Positions 34,329-43,257 of a DNA stretch of 64,000 nucleotides are shown one piece after another; within the stretch, counting starts at the first letter, position 1; each line of letters begins with the position of its first letter. The stretch comes from Bauldia litoralis. Lineage in GTDB: Bacteria > Pseudomonadota > Alphaproteobacteria > Rhizobiales > Kaistiaceae. The translations under genes and the position numbers were made by a program. The notes beneath the pieces were generated by a model that worked only from the letters and a program-made list of their open reading frames with translations, was not told the DNA's origin and did no database searches. The DNA is taken from NCBI RefSeq assembly GCF_900104485.1, contig NZ_FMXQ01000005.1:310001-374000 (forward strand), written 5' to 3'.

Positions 34329-35949
34329 GGTCCGTCGCGTGCTTCTCCGCCACCGGCTTCACTGCGGAAATCTCGAATTCGAAACACTTGCCATTGCGCC
34401 GGCCGCGGATCGGTATCTCGACATTTTCGAAGCCGGCTTCTGTGAACAGATCTGTCGCACTCTCGGGCGTTAGCAGGTTGTAGTGAAAGTCACCTTCGTA
34501 TTCCTGGGCGCCGAAGAGCACTTCTCGGAACTCTTCGAAACCGTAGGTGCCCGCTCCGGCCGCTCGGATCATCTGGTCACCGTCGGGCACTATGGCACGC
34601 AGCAGCCCTCCCGGTTCCAGGAGCGAGAACCAATACGGCAGCAGGTTCCGTCGCAGCATTTCCTCCGGGAAGTGTTCAATAAGGTGAGCCGAGTGTATTT
34701 CCGCGACGGTCCCCGGACCAACCGGCAGGGCGTCCGCTGGAGCAACCACGTCGACGCCCGGCAAGTCCCGCATGTCCACGTTGATGTATCCTTGGATCGG
34801 GATATGGCCACAGCCTACGTTGAGGCGGATTTTCTCACCAGAAGTCGTCAGCAGAGGCTCCGCTGTCGATCTCGGCCGGCTCGATTCCGCCTGAGACAAA
34901 TCGCCTCGGTACTTCAGCTCGTACATCATCTCGCGCCGGACAAATTCGATCCGTTCCCAAAGTTTCGGGATAAGGACCGCGTCCGCCTTCTTGCTAAGTT
35001 CGGTCGGGATTTGATCCAGCCGATCGATGATCGTTTCTTCGGGGCCTCGGTCGGCCAAGAGCCGATCCAGCCTTTGGTTGGCCTCGGAGAGGGCTCGGAT
35101 TTCTTCGCGCGCACGAGCAAGTTCAAAGCCGAACGCGCGCACCGAACGGACCGCGTTCAAGAAGGCGGGAATGTGAGCATCGAGCGACCCTTCGTCCCGC
35201 TGAACGTGGTCCTTGGTGGCGCCGGGTTCCGCCACAAGCTTATTCGTCGCAGCAAGGGCTTTTTGCGCGGTGCGTCTCACCTCCCTCTCTCGGCGGATGG
35301 CTTCCCGAAGCTTGGCTGTTTTCCTCCTTATCTTCCGGATTTCTCCCTTCATTCTCAATGCCCGGCCGGCAGCCATTCGCTCCATTCGGAAGAGCCGCTT
35401 TCGAACGCCCTTTCGGAAGCGGTCATGTACGATGGAACCAATTACCCCCAGAAGCAACAGCGGCGCCAGTCCCACGAAAAGCTGCGCCGCCCCGACTCGA
35501 TCCGGGATCGCGACAACCACGGCGAGGAAGACCATCATCATCACGATCGCTGCAGTCGCGATTGGCGTGGTCCGAATGAATTCCATCAACACGCCGCGTT
35601 TCTCGCGTGCCTCGCCTTTCGTCGAGCGCTCCTTGATTGTGGCTTGACCAACTGCTCCTGCTTTTCGATTTTTTTCGAGGGTATCGCCACGATTTCTCTT
35701 TTGGTCAGGAGGCCCCTTTGTCCGCGCGGACTCCGGTCGGTTTGGTCCCGTCCCTGCAGGCACATGGTCGGTTATTACCGATCGACTCGCAGTGTCGACC
35801 AATTGTTTAGATTCTTCTTGGAATCTAAATTCTTCGATCTCCTCCTCTGCGATATGCAGTTTAACGAGCAGGAGTTCGTTCTCTCTGCGCACTGCCTCGA
35901 GGTCCGCTTTGAGATCTGCCGATTGTCCGGCCGCCACATCTTCGTTCAT
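34318..35949 (-). CDS. Membrane-hairpin/coiled-coil protein with C-terminal methyltransferase domain
   Basis: From the ATG at 35949 the protein has 543 residues. Residues 8-45 are a predicted coiled coil rich in Glu and Leu. A polar linker runs to about 120. Two hydrophobic segments (about 128-148 and 156-174) then form a membrane hairpin beginning FIRTTPIATAAIV. Residues 175-235 are strongly basic coiled coil, and more heptad-like sequence covers 275-345. The C-terminus from 372 is a class I methyltransferase with LNVGCGHIPI at 376-385 and AHLIEHFPEEMLRRNLLPYW. The hairpin and basic coil closely resemble residues 1043-1195 of the 1465-residue protein at 44454-48851. The frame is open upstream of 35949, but that part overlaps an IS3 end and is not used. 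The target of methylation is unknown. Confidence 0.75.
   Translation of the reverse strand: MNEDVAAGQSADLKADLEAVRRENELLLVKLHIAEEEIEEFRFQEESKQLVDTASRSVITDHVPAGTGPNRPESARTKGPPDQKRNRGDTLEKNRKAGAVGQATIKERSTKGEAREKRGVLMEFIRTTPIATAAIVMMMVFLAVVVAIPDRVGAAQLFVGLAPLLLLGVIGSIVHDRFRKGVRKRLFRMERMAAGRALRMKGEIRKIRRKTAKLREAIRREREVRRTAQKALAATNKLVAEPGATKDHVQRDEGSLDAHIPAFLNAVRSVRAFGFELARAREEIRALSEANQRLDRLLADRGPEETIIDRLDQIPTELSKKADAVLIPKLWERIEFVRREMMYELKYRGDLSQAESSRPRSTAEPLLTTSGEKIRLNVGCGHIPIQGYINVDMRDLPGVDVVAPADALPVGPGTVAEIHSAHLIEHFPEEMLRRNLLPYWFSLLEPGGLLRAIVPDGDQMIRAAGAGTYGFEEFREVLFGAQEYEGDFHYNLLTPESATDLFTEAGFENVEIPIRGRRNGKCFEFEISAVKPVAEKHATDHGI
35230..35586 (-). other. Copy A of shared membrane-hairpin plus basic coiled-coil module
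   Basis: This segment encodes residues 122-240 of the methyltransferase fusion. Shared landmarks with copy B (45267-45725) are Phe-(Ile/Val)-Arg-x-x-Pro-Ile-x-Thr-Ala-Ala-Ile-Val before helix 1, Pro-x-Arg-x-Gly-Ala-Ala between the helices, and a run with Met-x-Arg and Glu-Ile-Arg-Lys after helix 2. Confidence 0.7.
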
Positions 35950-35982
35950 GTACTTGTCGTCCAATTCTGATTGCGCTGAGCC

Positions 35983-36376
35983 CGAAGTTTGGACCGCCGG
36001 TATCTGGAGTTTTCCGGCTCCGATCACGATGGCGGGCTGGTCGCGCCATCGGGTTTTTGCACCTTGATCGGCACCTTGTATCCGATTGCGCTGTGAGGAC
36101 GACCTCGTTGTAGTCTCGACGCCAATCCTCCAACTTTTCTCGGGCATCGGCAAGGGTCAGGAACCAGTGGGCGTTCAGGCACTCCGCCCTGAACCTGCTG
36201 TTGAACGCCTCGATGAAGCCGTTATCCGTCGGCTTTCCGGGCCGTGAGAAGGCGAGCGTGACGTTGTTGGCATAAGCCCACAGATCGAGGTCCCGGAAGA
36301 TGAACTCGCTGCCGTTGTCGACCCGGATGGTTTTCGGATACCCAATCCGGCCGCAGACCCGTTCGAGCGTCTGGAC
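35983..36376 (-). pseudogene. IS3-family transposase orfB 3' fragment, copy 1
   Basis: The translated strand contains [39 protein letters not shown] and [20 protein letters not shown], then KLEDWRRDYNEV. These are the last third of an IS3-type integrase core with the final catalytic Asp and Glu. A frameshift follows NEV. The fragment begins abruptly at GAGCGTCTGGAC (about 36376), and its 3' terminal sequence with TGAGCCCGAAGTTTGGACC lies near 35983. The second copy at 51236-51682 has the same orientation and the same internal breakpoint, so the two are direct repeats flanking about 15 kb of glycan genes. Confidence 0.85.
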
Positions 36377-36389
36377 CACATCCTCGCCG

Positions 36390-36570
36390 CGTCGCGTGAG
36401 AACGCTGGGGGATGAGAACGGCCGGCTGAAGAAGATCGTCGCCGATCTGACGCTCGGCCGGGAGATGCTTCAGTGTCATCCGCCGAAAGCTCTGAGGCCT
36501 GCCCGCAAGTGTAAGCTGGTCGACGGGATGCTGGCGGATTGGGGCGTATCGATCAGACGGGCATTCACGT
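36390..36570 (+). pseudogene. IS3-family orfA/orfB junction fragment
   Basis: On the plus strand the reading ENGRLKKIVADLTLGREMLQ and then KALRPARKCKLVDGMLADWG and VSIRRAF matches the end of orfA and the beginning of orfB of an IS3-family element. It stands head to head with the orfB 3' fragment just to its left, so the two cannot belong to one intact element in their present arrangement. Similarity ends near 36570. Confidence 0.75.
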
Positions 36571-36674
36571 GCTGCCGCGACGTGAGGGCTTTGCCCGGCA
36601 TTTCCGCATTGCTAGCCTCCCGAAGGAATGTCGATCCTTCTTGTCTCATGGAAGTGTCTGGTGTCAGCGCCTAT

Positions 36675-37064
36675 GGCTTCGCTCGTCATAGGCGATCCCG
36701 GTATAGGCCCGCAGCGCCTGCAGCTGTACTCGGCTACGCGGACCATGCGCGCCTTGTTGATCGCGTAACGCGCCGACGTGCAGTTGCGCAGCATGCCGGC
36801 GATCCAAACCCACATGCGCGGATCGAGCCTGGCCCGCAGGAGGAGCGGCCCGTGGTGCATCGGCAGCCACTTGATCGCCTTCAACGGCACGCCGGGCCCG
36901 GCCCATGGCGAGGCGTAGCCGGGGGAGATCTCCCTGGCATTGGCAAAGCTGGTTCAGGCCGGGGCCCGCCTAGCGGTCGACAACCACCACCTCGTGTCCC
37001 GCCTCGGCAAGATAGTGGGCGGTGGTCACGCCAATCACGCCGGCCCCGAGTACGATGACTCTCA
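36675..37064 (-). pseudogene. Truncated 5' copy of D-amino acid dehydrogenase (dadA)
   Basis: The leftward strand starts with an ATG at 37064 and reads [19 protein letters not shown] and later [19 protein letters not shown] and [19 protein letters not shown]. This is the same sequence as the first roughly 130 codons of the intact dadA at 55414, with a few substitutions and short deletions (for example around 36730). Similarity also covers the upstream bases, including the ribosome binding region, out to about 37098. It stops at 36675 inside the codons for YDERS. The copy cannot encode a working enzyme. Confidence 0.92.
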
Positions 37065-37098
37065 TGTGAGACAATTCCTGTTGAGCGCGGGCATCAGG
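36675..37098 (-). repeat. Inverted repeat partner of 55383-55821 (dadA 5' region)
   Basis: This block is the reverse complement of roughly 55383-55821 with high identity, including the last bases of the Rnk-like gene, its stop region and the dadA leader. The two copies lie 18.3 kb apart in opposite orientation and therefore could support inversion of the DNA between them. Confidence 0.88.
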
Positions 37099-37134
37099 AG
37101 CTCCATCGTTCGGGCTGAAATAATCAGTGTGCTG

Positions 37135-39429
37135 CTAGCGCCTCGCTGTGGACCGCCGGTGGCGTCGAATGGCTTCCTGATAAGCAGCACGATGGTCCGC
37201 GACCATGTTCTCCACCGTGTATCTGCTCAGTATCGTCTCCGCCGCGCGAATAAACCAACCCGGCGACGCAGTGCTTAGCTCCGAAATGCGCTGCGCGACC
37301 GCGACCGAAGTGGCATGATTAGGCACAAGGAAGGGCCACCCGCGATAGATCTCGGCCATCGAGGAGTTCTTCGCTATAATTGGCGGACACCCCCAACTCA
37401 TTGCTTCGAGGGGCGGGAGGCCAAATCCCTCTTCTTCCGAGAGGTACAACATGCACAACGCCCGCTTAAACACCTCCCCCATCTCCTCGTCCGAAGGGGT
37501 ACCTACAAAAGTGACTTTGTCTTCCAGTTCTGGTCGCTGAAAAATACGATCACGGTCGGCAGCCGTCGTCTTGGCGCCGATCACACAAACGCGGGCCTGA
37601 GGGTCGATGCTCTCGCAGTAGTGGCCAGCGACATCGAGCATATGTTCAAATCGTTTACGCGGGTCCCTTTGATGCAAGACAACAATCGTCTTGTTGCGAA
37701 AAAATCTACTATTTTCAATTTTCGAAATATTGGCGCCATACCCAGCCAAGTACGCCACCGTTATGCTTAGTTTAGCACGAGCTCCCAAATATTGACGCAA
37801 TTCATCTGCAGTAAATCTCGAGTCACATATTATTTCATCATTTTCTCTAATGCTATTGACGATGTCGCTCGTAATTCCTTCTTGACCTTCTGGGTATATA
37901 TCCGGTCGCCTTAAGTGAATAATATCATGAATGGTTAAACAATAGGCGAAATCGGCATGTCTTTCGGCAGGAAGCGGATGAAATGGTGAATGAAAAACAA
38001 CGCTCCCTGAAACTGTCCGCGCAAGGAATTCCGCTTGTTCTTTCGGATACACGCCAATATCATGTCCATAAACAGATATTGTTTGTACGCTGTCTTTTAT
38101 TTTTGACCCATAGCGCCTAGCGCCGGGATCATAGAACGGTATGAGAGCGACCTCCTTGCTAGACAGAAGACCTTTCGCGAGTGTTCTGATGTGGCGACTT
38201 ATTCCGGTGTGGATACTTCCGTCGAAAAGTCGGCTACAATCTAAAAGGACGCCGTATGAGGGCGCGACCGCGCTAACAGCGCCGTTTTCTTCAAGAATAT
38301 GGCGATTGGCAAGCCGCATTTTCGTCGCACCATCCCGACGGCTTTTAATTTTATCAATTTGGTTGTTGTGCGCTAGTGAAATGTACAGCGACACAAGCTT
38401 CGTCGCAGCGTTATCAGCGCTATAGCGTTTTATTATTTGGCGCTGCTCTTGCGTTACTCTATCTCTGATATCTCTATTTGACAAAATAGTATTAATCTTG
38501 GAGGCTATGTCGTTTGGATCTTTAGGATTAAAATAAATCGCACCGCCCCTGGCAATCTCTGGAATGCAACTGGCATTCGAGCAAGCAATCGGCAGACCGA
38601 CAGACATAGCCTCAACCAAAGGATACCCGAATCCCTCTCCCAACGAAGGAAACACTAGCGCGTCTGCACCGAAATACAGCGACACAAGTTCTTCTTTGGA
38701 CAAATATCCGAGAATCTTAGTTTTGTCGGAAACGTTTAATTCATCTGCCAGCCGTTGTAATTCTTTGAACCGTTCGGCATCATGCTTTTCACCAGTCGTT
38801 AGAACTAATTCGCAGTCTACCTGCGTCATTGCAGAAAACAGATTTCGATGGTTCTTATGCGGTCGACCTGCCGCCGGATAGAGGATGTAAGGCCGGCTTT
38901 TTCGAAACTCGACAGATTTCCTTGCGGTGAACCGATTGTCGAGCGGCGGGTAAATTACAGTAATAGATTGCGCAGAAACATTGGTTCGTTCGATAATATC
39001 TGATTTTACATATTCCGACGGAACCAGAATATGGTCAGCGGCTTTACAGCTTTCCAAAGCCTGATTCGATGCCTGAGAGGAGAAAAATTCGGGAAAATGA
39101 CAAGGTATTAAATCATACCGACTCAATAAATTACGCACGCCATTGATCGGATTCAAGATCGCGTTAAATGGAGAATGCAAAACATCCAGCGGATTGGTCG
39201 AATGTAGCGCTCTTGGATTAGACAAAACACAAACCGCATTCGATGATGCGTATTTACTGTATCTTTCGTACGATTTTTCATTTGTTATTAAATATATATT
39301 TAATTTACGCGTTTCTTCTAAAGTATTTTCGAGTAAAAACGAAAACGCATTAACCATTCCACAGTCAATGCTAGCAATAGGTGAGGTTAAATCGATTCCA
39401 ATGTTGTACATATTCGACCTAGGTGCCAA
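37135..39429 (-). CDS. Two-domain glycosyltransferase, GT4 plus GT4
   Basis: The 764-residue protein contains two GT4-type modules. The first, about 8-370, has YILYPAAGRPHKNHRNLFSA and FPSLGEGFGYPLVEAMSVGL. The second, about 390-760, has VVLHQRDPRKRFEHMLDVAG and LSEEEGFGLPPLEAMSWGCP. Each has its own E-x7-E pair, so both may be active, and the enzyme could add two sugars in a row. Its DNA is conspicuously AT-rich compared with the flanking genes, especially 37.8-39.5 kb, which suggests recent acquisition. ATG at 39411 (MYNIGIDLTSP) is an alternative start. It is the last gene of a leftward block that also makes GDP-fucose. Confidence 0.87.
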   Translation of the reverse strand: MAPRSNMYNIGIDLTSPIASIDCGMVNAFSFLLENTLEETRKLNIYLITNEKSYERYSKYASSNAVCVLSNPRALHSTNPLDVLHSPFNAILNPINGVRNLLSRYDLIPCHFPEFFSSQASNQALESCKAADHILVPSEYVKSDIIERTNVSAQSITVIYPPLDNRFTARKSVEFRKSRPYILYPAAGRPHKNHRNLFSAMTQVDCELVLTTGEKHDAERFKELQRLADELNVSDKTKILGYLSKEELVSLYFGADALVFPSLGEGFGYPLVEAMSVGLPIACSNASCIPEIARGGAIYFNPKDPNDIASKINTILSNRDIRDRVTQEQRQIIKRYSADNAATKLVSLYISLAHNNQIDKIKSRRDGATKMRLANRHILEENGAVSAVAPSYGVLLDCSRLFDGSIHTGISRHIRTLAKGLLSSKEVALIPFYDPGARRYGSKIKDSVQTISVYGHDIGVYPKEQAEFLARTVSGSVVFHSPFHPLPAERHADFAYCLTIHDIIHLRRPDIYPEGQEGITSDIVNSIRENDEIICDSRFTADELRQYLGARAKLSITVAYLAGYGANISKIENSRFFRNKTIVVLHQRDPRKRFEHMLDVAGHYCESIDPQARVCVIGAKTTAADRDRIFQRPELEDKVTFVGTPSDEEMGEVFKRALCMLYLSEEEGFGLPPLEAMSWGCPPIIAKNSSMAEIYRGWPFLVPNHATSVAVAQRISELSTASPGWFIRAAETILSRYTVENMVADHRAAYQEAIRRHRRSTARR

Positions 39430-39463
39430 TTTTTTGATTCGAATATTTGTACAAAATAGCAGA

Positions 39464-40456
39464 CTACAAGGAAAAACGGGGTTTTTCTCTGCTATGAATA
39501 CCCAGTTCGGCTTCGATAAGCAATTCGATCAGAGTAGGTCCTTTCGCTTTAGCTCTCCATCCAAGTTCAAGGTCTATTTTTTTAGGATCTCCCACGCTGA
39601 CATTAATGTCAGCGGATCGCATAAGGTCCGGGGAGATGTGCACGAATTTCGTCCAATCCAGCCCAAAATATTCAAAGGCTAACTCGACGAAGCGCGTTAA
39701 CTTCATGTGCACGCCCGTGGCGACCACGAAAGTTTGCGGCTGATCCTGCTCGCCCATAAGTGCCATAGCCTCCATGTATTCGGGCGCCCATCCCCAATCC
39801 CTAACGACGTCAAGGTTTCCTAGTTCCAGGTAGTCAATCTTCCCGTCGCTGGCGTCTATCGCGCCCCTGATAATTTTTTTTGTGACAAAGGTGGGGTCTC
39901 GGAATGGCGACTCGTGGTTAAACAGAATCGCCGAGGAGAACCACCTACCGCTAGCACGCTGCCGTTCTACCAGCCGATGCGCGGCCCCTTTGGCAATGCC
40001 ATATGGGCTCACCGGGCAAAATTTGGTGGTTTCGTTCGCCTTCTCGGATACATCGCCGAAGCATTCGGACGAGCAAGCGTTTACGAACCGCGTTTTATAA
40101 CGACTTCTTTCAATTGCCCGTACTAGGTTTTGGGTGCACACGACAATGCTGTCGATCGTCCCGATTGGATCAAGGAAGGAACTGGCCACCGACGAGGGCG
40201 CGGCCAGATGAAAAACGTGAGAAAAGTTATGCTCACCGACGAATATTTCCAATTGTGTGGCGTCGCGATAGTCGACTTCGTGCAGCTTGACGTCATCCCG
40301 CACTCTGACCCTTGATAGATTAGTCAAGTTCGCCTTGCTCAATGAACGAGACGTACCATGAACGGCGTACCCCCGATCGACAAGAATACGCGCCAGATAA
40401 GCACCGTCTTGGCCGGAAATTCCGGTAATCAGAGCAGTTCGTGCTTTGATCGTCAC
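39464..40456 (-). CDS. GDP-mannose 4,6-dehydratase-like SDR protein
   Basis: The 330-residue protein is an extended SDR close to the Gmd family. The NADP loop is LITGISGQDGAYLAR, followed by HGTSRSLSKANL. The active-site region has ACSSECFGD and then SPYGIAKGAAHRLV, which gives the Tyr-x-x-x-Lys pair. NHESPFRDPTFVTKKI is the Gmd-type substrate segment. It is clearly different from the canonical gmd at 43250-44338, so the locus encodes two members. The second may act on another GDP- or UDP-hexose, or as a reductase of the 4-keto intermediate. Its base composition is intermediate between the AT-rich GT4-GT4 gene and the GC-rich manC. Confidence 0.78.
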   Translation of the reverse strand: MTIKARTALITGISGQDGAYLARILVDRGYAVHGTSRSLSKANLTNLSRVRVRDDVKLHEVDYRDATQLEIFVGEHNFSHVFHLAAPSSVASSFLDPIGTIDSIVVCTQNLVRAIERSRYKTRFVNACSSECFGDVSEKANETTKFCPVSPYGIAKGAAHRLVERQRASGRWFSSAILFNHESPFRDPTFVTKKIIRGAIDASDGKIDYLELGNLDVVRDWGWAPEYMEAMALMGEQDQPQTFVVATGVHMKLTRFVELAFEYFGLDWTKFVHISPDLMRSADINVSVGDPKKIDLELGWRAKAKGPTLIELLIEAELGIHSREKPRFSL

Positions 40457-40587
40457 GCCAATTTTTCCCTGGATATCAGCGATTGTGGATTCGCAGCGAT
40501 TAGAAACAGCGGAGCGACGTGGGCCGATTGCGCCCTGGGTAATGCCCTGATGTCACGAAATCGCTAGGATACGCAACCCTGAAGCGT

Positions 40588-40618
40588 CATCGCGCTCCAC
40601 GGGCCTCCGCGAGCGCGA
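40588..40618 (-). terminator. Possible hairpin terminator after manC
   Basis: A perfect 9-bp inverted repeat (ATCGCGCTC at 40588-40596 with GAGCGCGAT at 40610-40618, 13-nt loop) lies 11 bp beyond the manC stop. No clear T-run follows, so termination is only a possibility. Confidence 0.3.
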
Positions 40619-40628
40619 TTTCCAGAAA

Positions 40629-42044
40629 TCATCTTCCGTAATCGTCCTCGATACGGATGATGTCGTCTTCGCCGAGATAGTCGCCATACTGGACCTCGAT
40701 GAGCATCGCTGGCTGCTTACCGGGGTTGGCGGCGCGGTGGACGGCGCCGCGCGGGATGAAGGTCGACTGATTTTCGCCGAGAAGCGTGACGTTTTCATCA
40801 ACGGTAACCTCGATCGTCCCGACGACCGTCGTCCAGTGCTCGGCCCGGTGGCGATGCTTCTGCAGCGACAGCCGCGCGCCGGGATTGACCACGATGCGCT
40901 TGACCTGGTGAGTCGGGCCGACATCGAGCGACTGATAATAGCCCCAGGGACGATAATGCCTGGCATGGCCGCCGATCAGCGCGCCTTCCAGCTTGCCGAG
41001 CTTCGAGGCCAGCGCCTTGACGTCGCCTGCCCGGTCGCGCGGCGCGACCAGCACGGCGTTGTTGGCCGCCACCACCACCGCGTCCTTCATGCCGACGACG
41101 CCGACCACCGGGCCGTCGGTGCTGACCAGGCTGCCGTCGGTATCGACCAGCGCCACGTCGCCCTCGATCGCATTGCCGGCGGCGTCGCGGCCCGATGCCG
41201 TCCACACCGCTGCCCAGGTGCCGATATCGGCCCAGTCGAAGGTCGCCGTGGCGACCGCGATACGGTCCGACTTCTCCAGCACCGCATGGTCGAAGGAGAT
41301 CGGCTCGGCCGCGATGAAGTGCTCGCGCGACAGTTCGATCGTGTCGCCGGATGTCTTGCCTTCGCGGAGCGCCGCCGCGCAGGCGGCGCCGGTCTTCGGC
41401 GCATGGCGGCGGATCTCTTCAAGGGCGGTCGCGGCCCGCATCAGGAAGTTGCCGCTGTTCCACAGGCAGCCCTCCTTGATCAGTTGCACGGCCCGGTCGG
41501 CGTCCGGCTTCTCGACGAAGGCGGCGACCCGGGAGACGCCTTCCGACCCGGTGAGCAGTTCGCCGGGGCGGATATAGCCATAGCCGGTCTCCGGCTCGGT
41601 CGGCACGATGCCGAAGACGACGATCCGGCCGTCCCGCGCCGCCGGGGCCGCCCGGGCGACGGTGCGGCGGAAGCCGGCATCGTCGCGGATCGCATGATCG
41701 GCGGCCAGCACCAGGATCAGCGCGTCGGGGGCGCGGGCGGCCGCCCATTCGGCGGCGGCGGCGATCGCCGCGGTGGTGCTCATCGGCTCCGGCTCGAGCA
41801 GCAGCGAGGCCGGCAGGCCAGCATCCGCCAGCGAGGCCTCGATCAGGTAGCGATGCTCGCTGCGGGCGACGACCAGCGGCGGCGCGAAGAGCTTCGGATC
41901 GGCGATCCGCGACAGCGTCGCCGAGAAGGTCGGCCGTTCCCCGGCCAGCGCCAGGAAAGGCTTCGGCACCCCGACATTCGACGTCGGCCAGAGCCGCGTC
42001 CCCGCGCCTCCCGACAGCAGAACGGGCAAGATCAGGTCACTCAC
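40629..42044 (-). CDS. manC: Mannose-1-phosphate guanylyltransferase/mannose-6-phosphate isomerase
   Basis: The 471-residue protein is a bifunctional type II phosphomannose isomerase/GDP-mannose pyrophosphorylase. The nucleotidyltransferase motif SGGAGTRLWP is at 11-20, and WNSGNFLM and FDWADIGTW follow. The C-terminal cupin starts RPWGYYQSLD and has QKHRHRAEHW, with the metal-binding His and Glu of the isomerase. It supplies GDP-mannose to the gmd and fcl genes upstream, and with them makes GDP-L-fucose. A scar of the 3' end of a second manC copy lies at 51687-51752 in the other orientation. No phosphomannomutase gene is seen in the window, so that enzyme must be encoded elsewhere. Confidence 0.95.
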   Translation of the reverse strand: MSDLILPVLLSGGAGTRLWPTSNVGVPKPFLALAGERPTFSATLSRIADPKLFAPPLVVARSEHRYLIEASLADAGLPASLLLEPEPMSTTAAIAAAAEWAAARAPDALILVLAADHAIRDDAGFRRTVARAAPAARDGRIVVFGIVPTEPETGYGYIRPGELLTGSEGVSRVAAFVEKPDADRAVQLIKEGCLWNSGNFLMRAATALEEIRRHAPKTGAACAAALREGKTSGDTIELSREHFIAAEPISFDHAVLEKSDRIAVATATFDWADIGTWAAVWTASGRDAAGNAIEGDVALVDTDGSLVSTDGPVVGVVGMKDAVVVAANNAVLVAPRDRAGDVKALASKLGKLEGALIGGHARHYRPWGYYQSLDVGPTHQVKRIVVNPGARLSLQKHRHRAEHWTTVVGTIEVTVDENVTLLGENQSTFIPRGAVHRAANPGKQPAMLIEVQYGDYLGEDDIIRIEDDYGR

Positions 42045-42258
42045 GGCAAGCCTCGGTCAAGGATGGAAAAACAAGCCGCAACACGCGGAAAGCCGACCTC
42101 TACCAAAAACAGCATACCAAGGCCATTCCGGGCGAAACTATTGCGTTCGAACAATTGCCCTCCCGGTTTCTCAATCCCGTCGAGCGCCGCCGGGCGGATC
42201 GCAACCCACCTCGCCCGAAGTGTCGCATGACGGCGGCGAGGACGAACCGTACGCCTGC
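42045..42258. other. Gap between fcl and manC
   Basis: About 214 bp without a recognisable gene. The gap may hold a promoter or a processing site for manC. I see no clear terminator hairpin. Confidence 0.3.
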
Positions 42259-43257
42259 CTAACCGCTCGCGGCAAACCCGCGAAGCGAAGACCCGCCCCG
42301 GGCGGGCTGGTCCGTCATCCGGACAAAATACTCGTAAGTCGACGCGATACCGTCCCGCAGGCCGATCTTCGGCTTCCAACCGAGGGCCTGCAGTCTGGCG
42401 CTGCTCATCAGCTTCCGGGGCGTCCCGTCCGGCTTGGAGAGATCGTGCTCGATCGTTCCGGAGAAACCGACGATCCCGGCGATCAGGCGGGCCAGATCGA
42501 GGATGCTGATGTCCTCGCCAAAGCCAATATTAACGTGGGTGGGCGCCGAATAATTTTGCAGGAGGTACACCAGCGCCGCCGCGCAGTCGTCGACATGGAG
42601 GAACTCGCGGCGCGGCGATCCGCTCCCCCAGATCACCAGGCTGGGATCGCCACGCTGCTTCGCTTCATGCGTCCGGCGAAGCAACGCCGGCAGGACATGG
42701 CTCGACTGAAGATCGAAATTGTCGCCCGGGCCGTAGAGATTGGTCGGCATGGCCGAAATAAAATCGGCGCCATGCTGCTGCCGGTAGGCTTCGCAGAGCT
42801 TGATGCCGGCAATCTTGGCGATCGCATAAGCCTCGTTGGTCGACTCGAGGGGGCCGGTCAGCAGGCTTTCCTCAGTGATCGGCTGCTCGGCGAATTTCGG
42901 ATAGATGCAGCTCGAACCGAGGAAGAGGAGCTTCCCGACACCGACCTCGAAAGACGAATGAATGATATTCGCCTCGACCATCAGGTTGTCGTAGAGAAAA
43001 TCCGCCGGGTAGGTGGAATTGGCGAGAATCCCGCCAACCCGCGCGGCTGCGAGGATGACGACATCGGGCCGCGCATCCGCCAGCCAGGCCTTGACCTCGG
43101 CCTGGTTCCGTAGGTCGACCGTCTTGCGGTCGGCGGTAAGGATCTCGCAGGGCTCGTCTTCGAGGCGGCGGACGACGGCCTGCCCGACCATGCCGCGGTG
43201 GCCGGCGACCCAGACGCGCTTGCCGTCGAGCGAAAAGGGCGTCGCGTTGTCAGGCAT
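42259..43257 (-). CDS. fcl: GDP-L-fucose synthase
   Basis: The 332-residue protein performs the final epimerisation and reduction of GDP-4-keto-6-deoxymannose to GDP-L-fucose with NADPH. The NADP loop is VAGHRGMVG at 17-25. [28 protein letters not shown] and AYAIAKIAG (with the catalytic Tyr and Lys) are all diagnostic of Fcl/WcaG, and [12 protein letters not shown] follows. Its start overlaps the gmd stop by 8 bp. The C-terminal roughly 15 residues (rich in Gly and Ser) go beyond the usual end. The GDP-fucose is probably used by the GT10 fucosyltransferase at 50144-51097. Confidence 0.95.
   Translation of the reverse strand: MPDNATPFSLDGKRVWVAGHRGMVGQAVVRRLEDEPCEILTADRKTVDLRNQAEVKAWLADARPDVVILAAARVGGILANSTYPADFLYDNLMVEANIIHSSFEVGVGKLLFLGSSCIYPKFAEQPITEESLLTGPLESTNEAYAIAKIAGIKLCEAYRQQHGADFISAMPTNLYGPGDNFDLQSSHVLPALLRRTHEAKQRGDPSLVIWGSGSPRREFLHVDDCAAALVYLLQNYSAPTHVNIGFGEDISILDLARLIAGIVGFSGTIEHDLSKPDGTPRKLMSSARLQALGWKPKIGLRDGIASTYEYFVRMTDQPARGGSSLRGFAASG

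Noticed and set aside
34483-35970. Rightward open frame of 495 codons opposite the membrane-anchored methyltransferase
   Set aside because: The opposite strand carries clear methyltransferase and membrane motifs. This frame shows none and has odd amino acid use.
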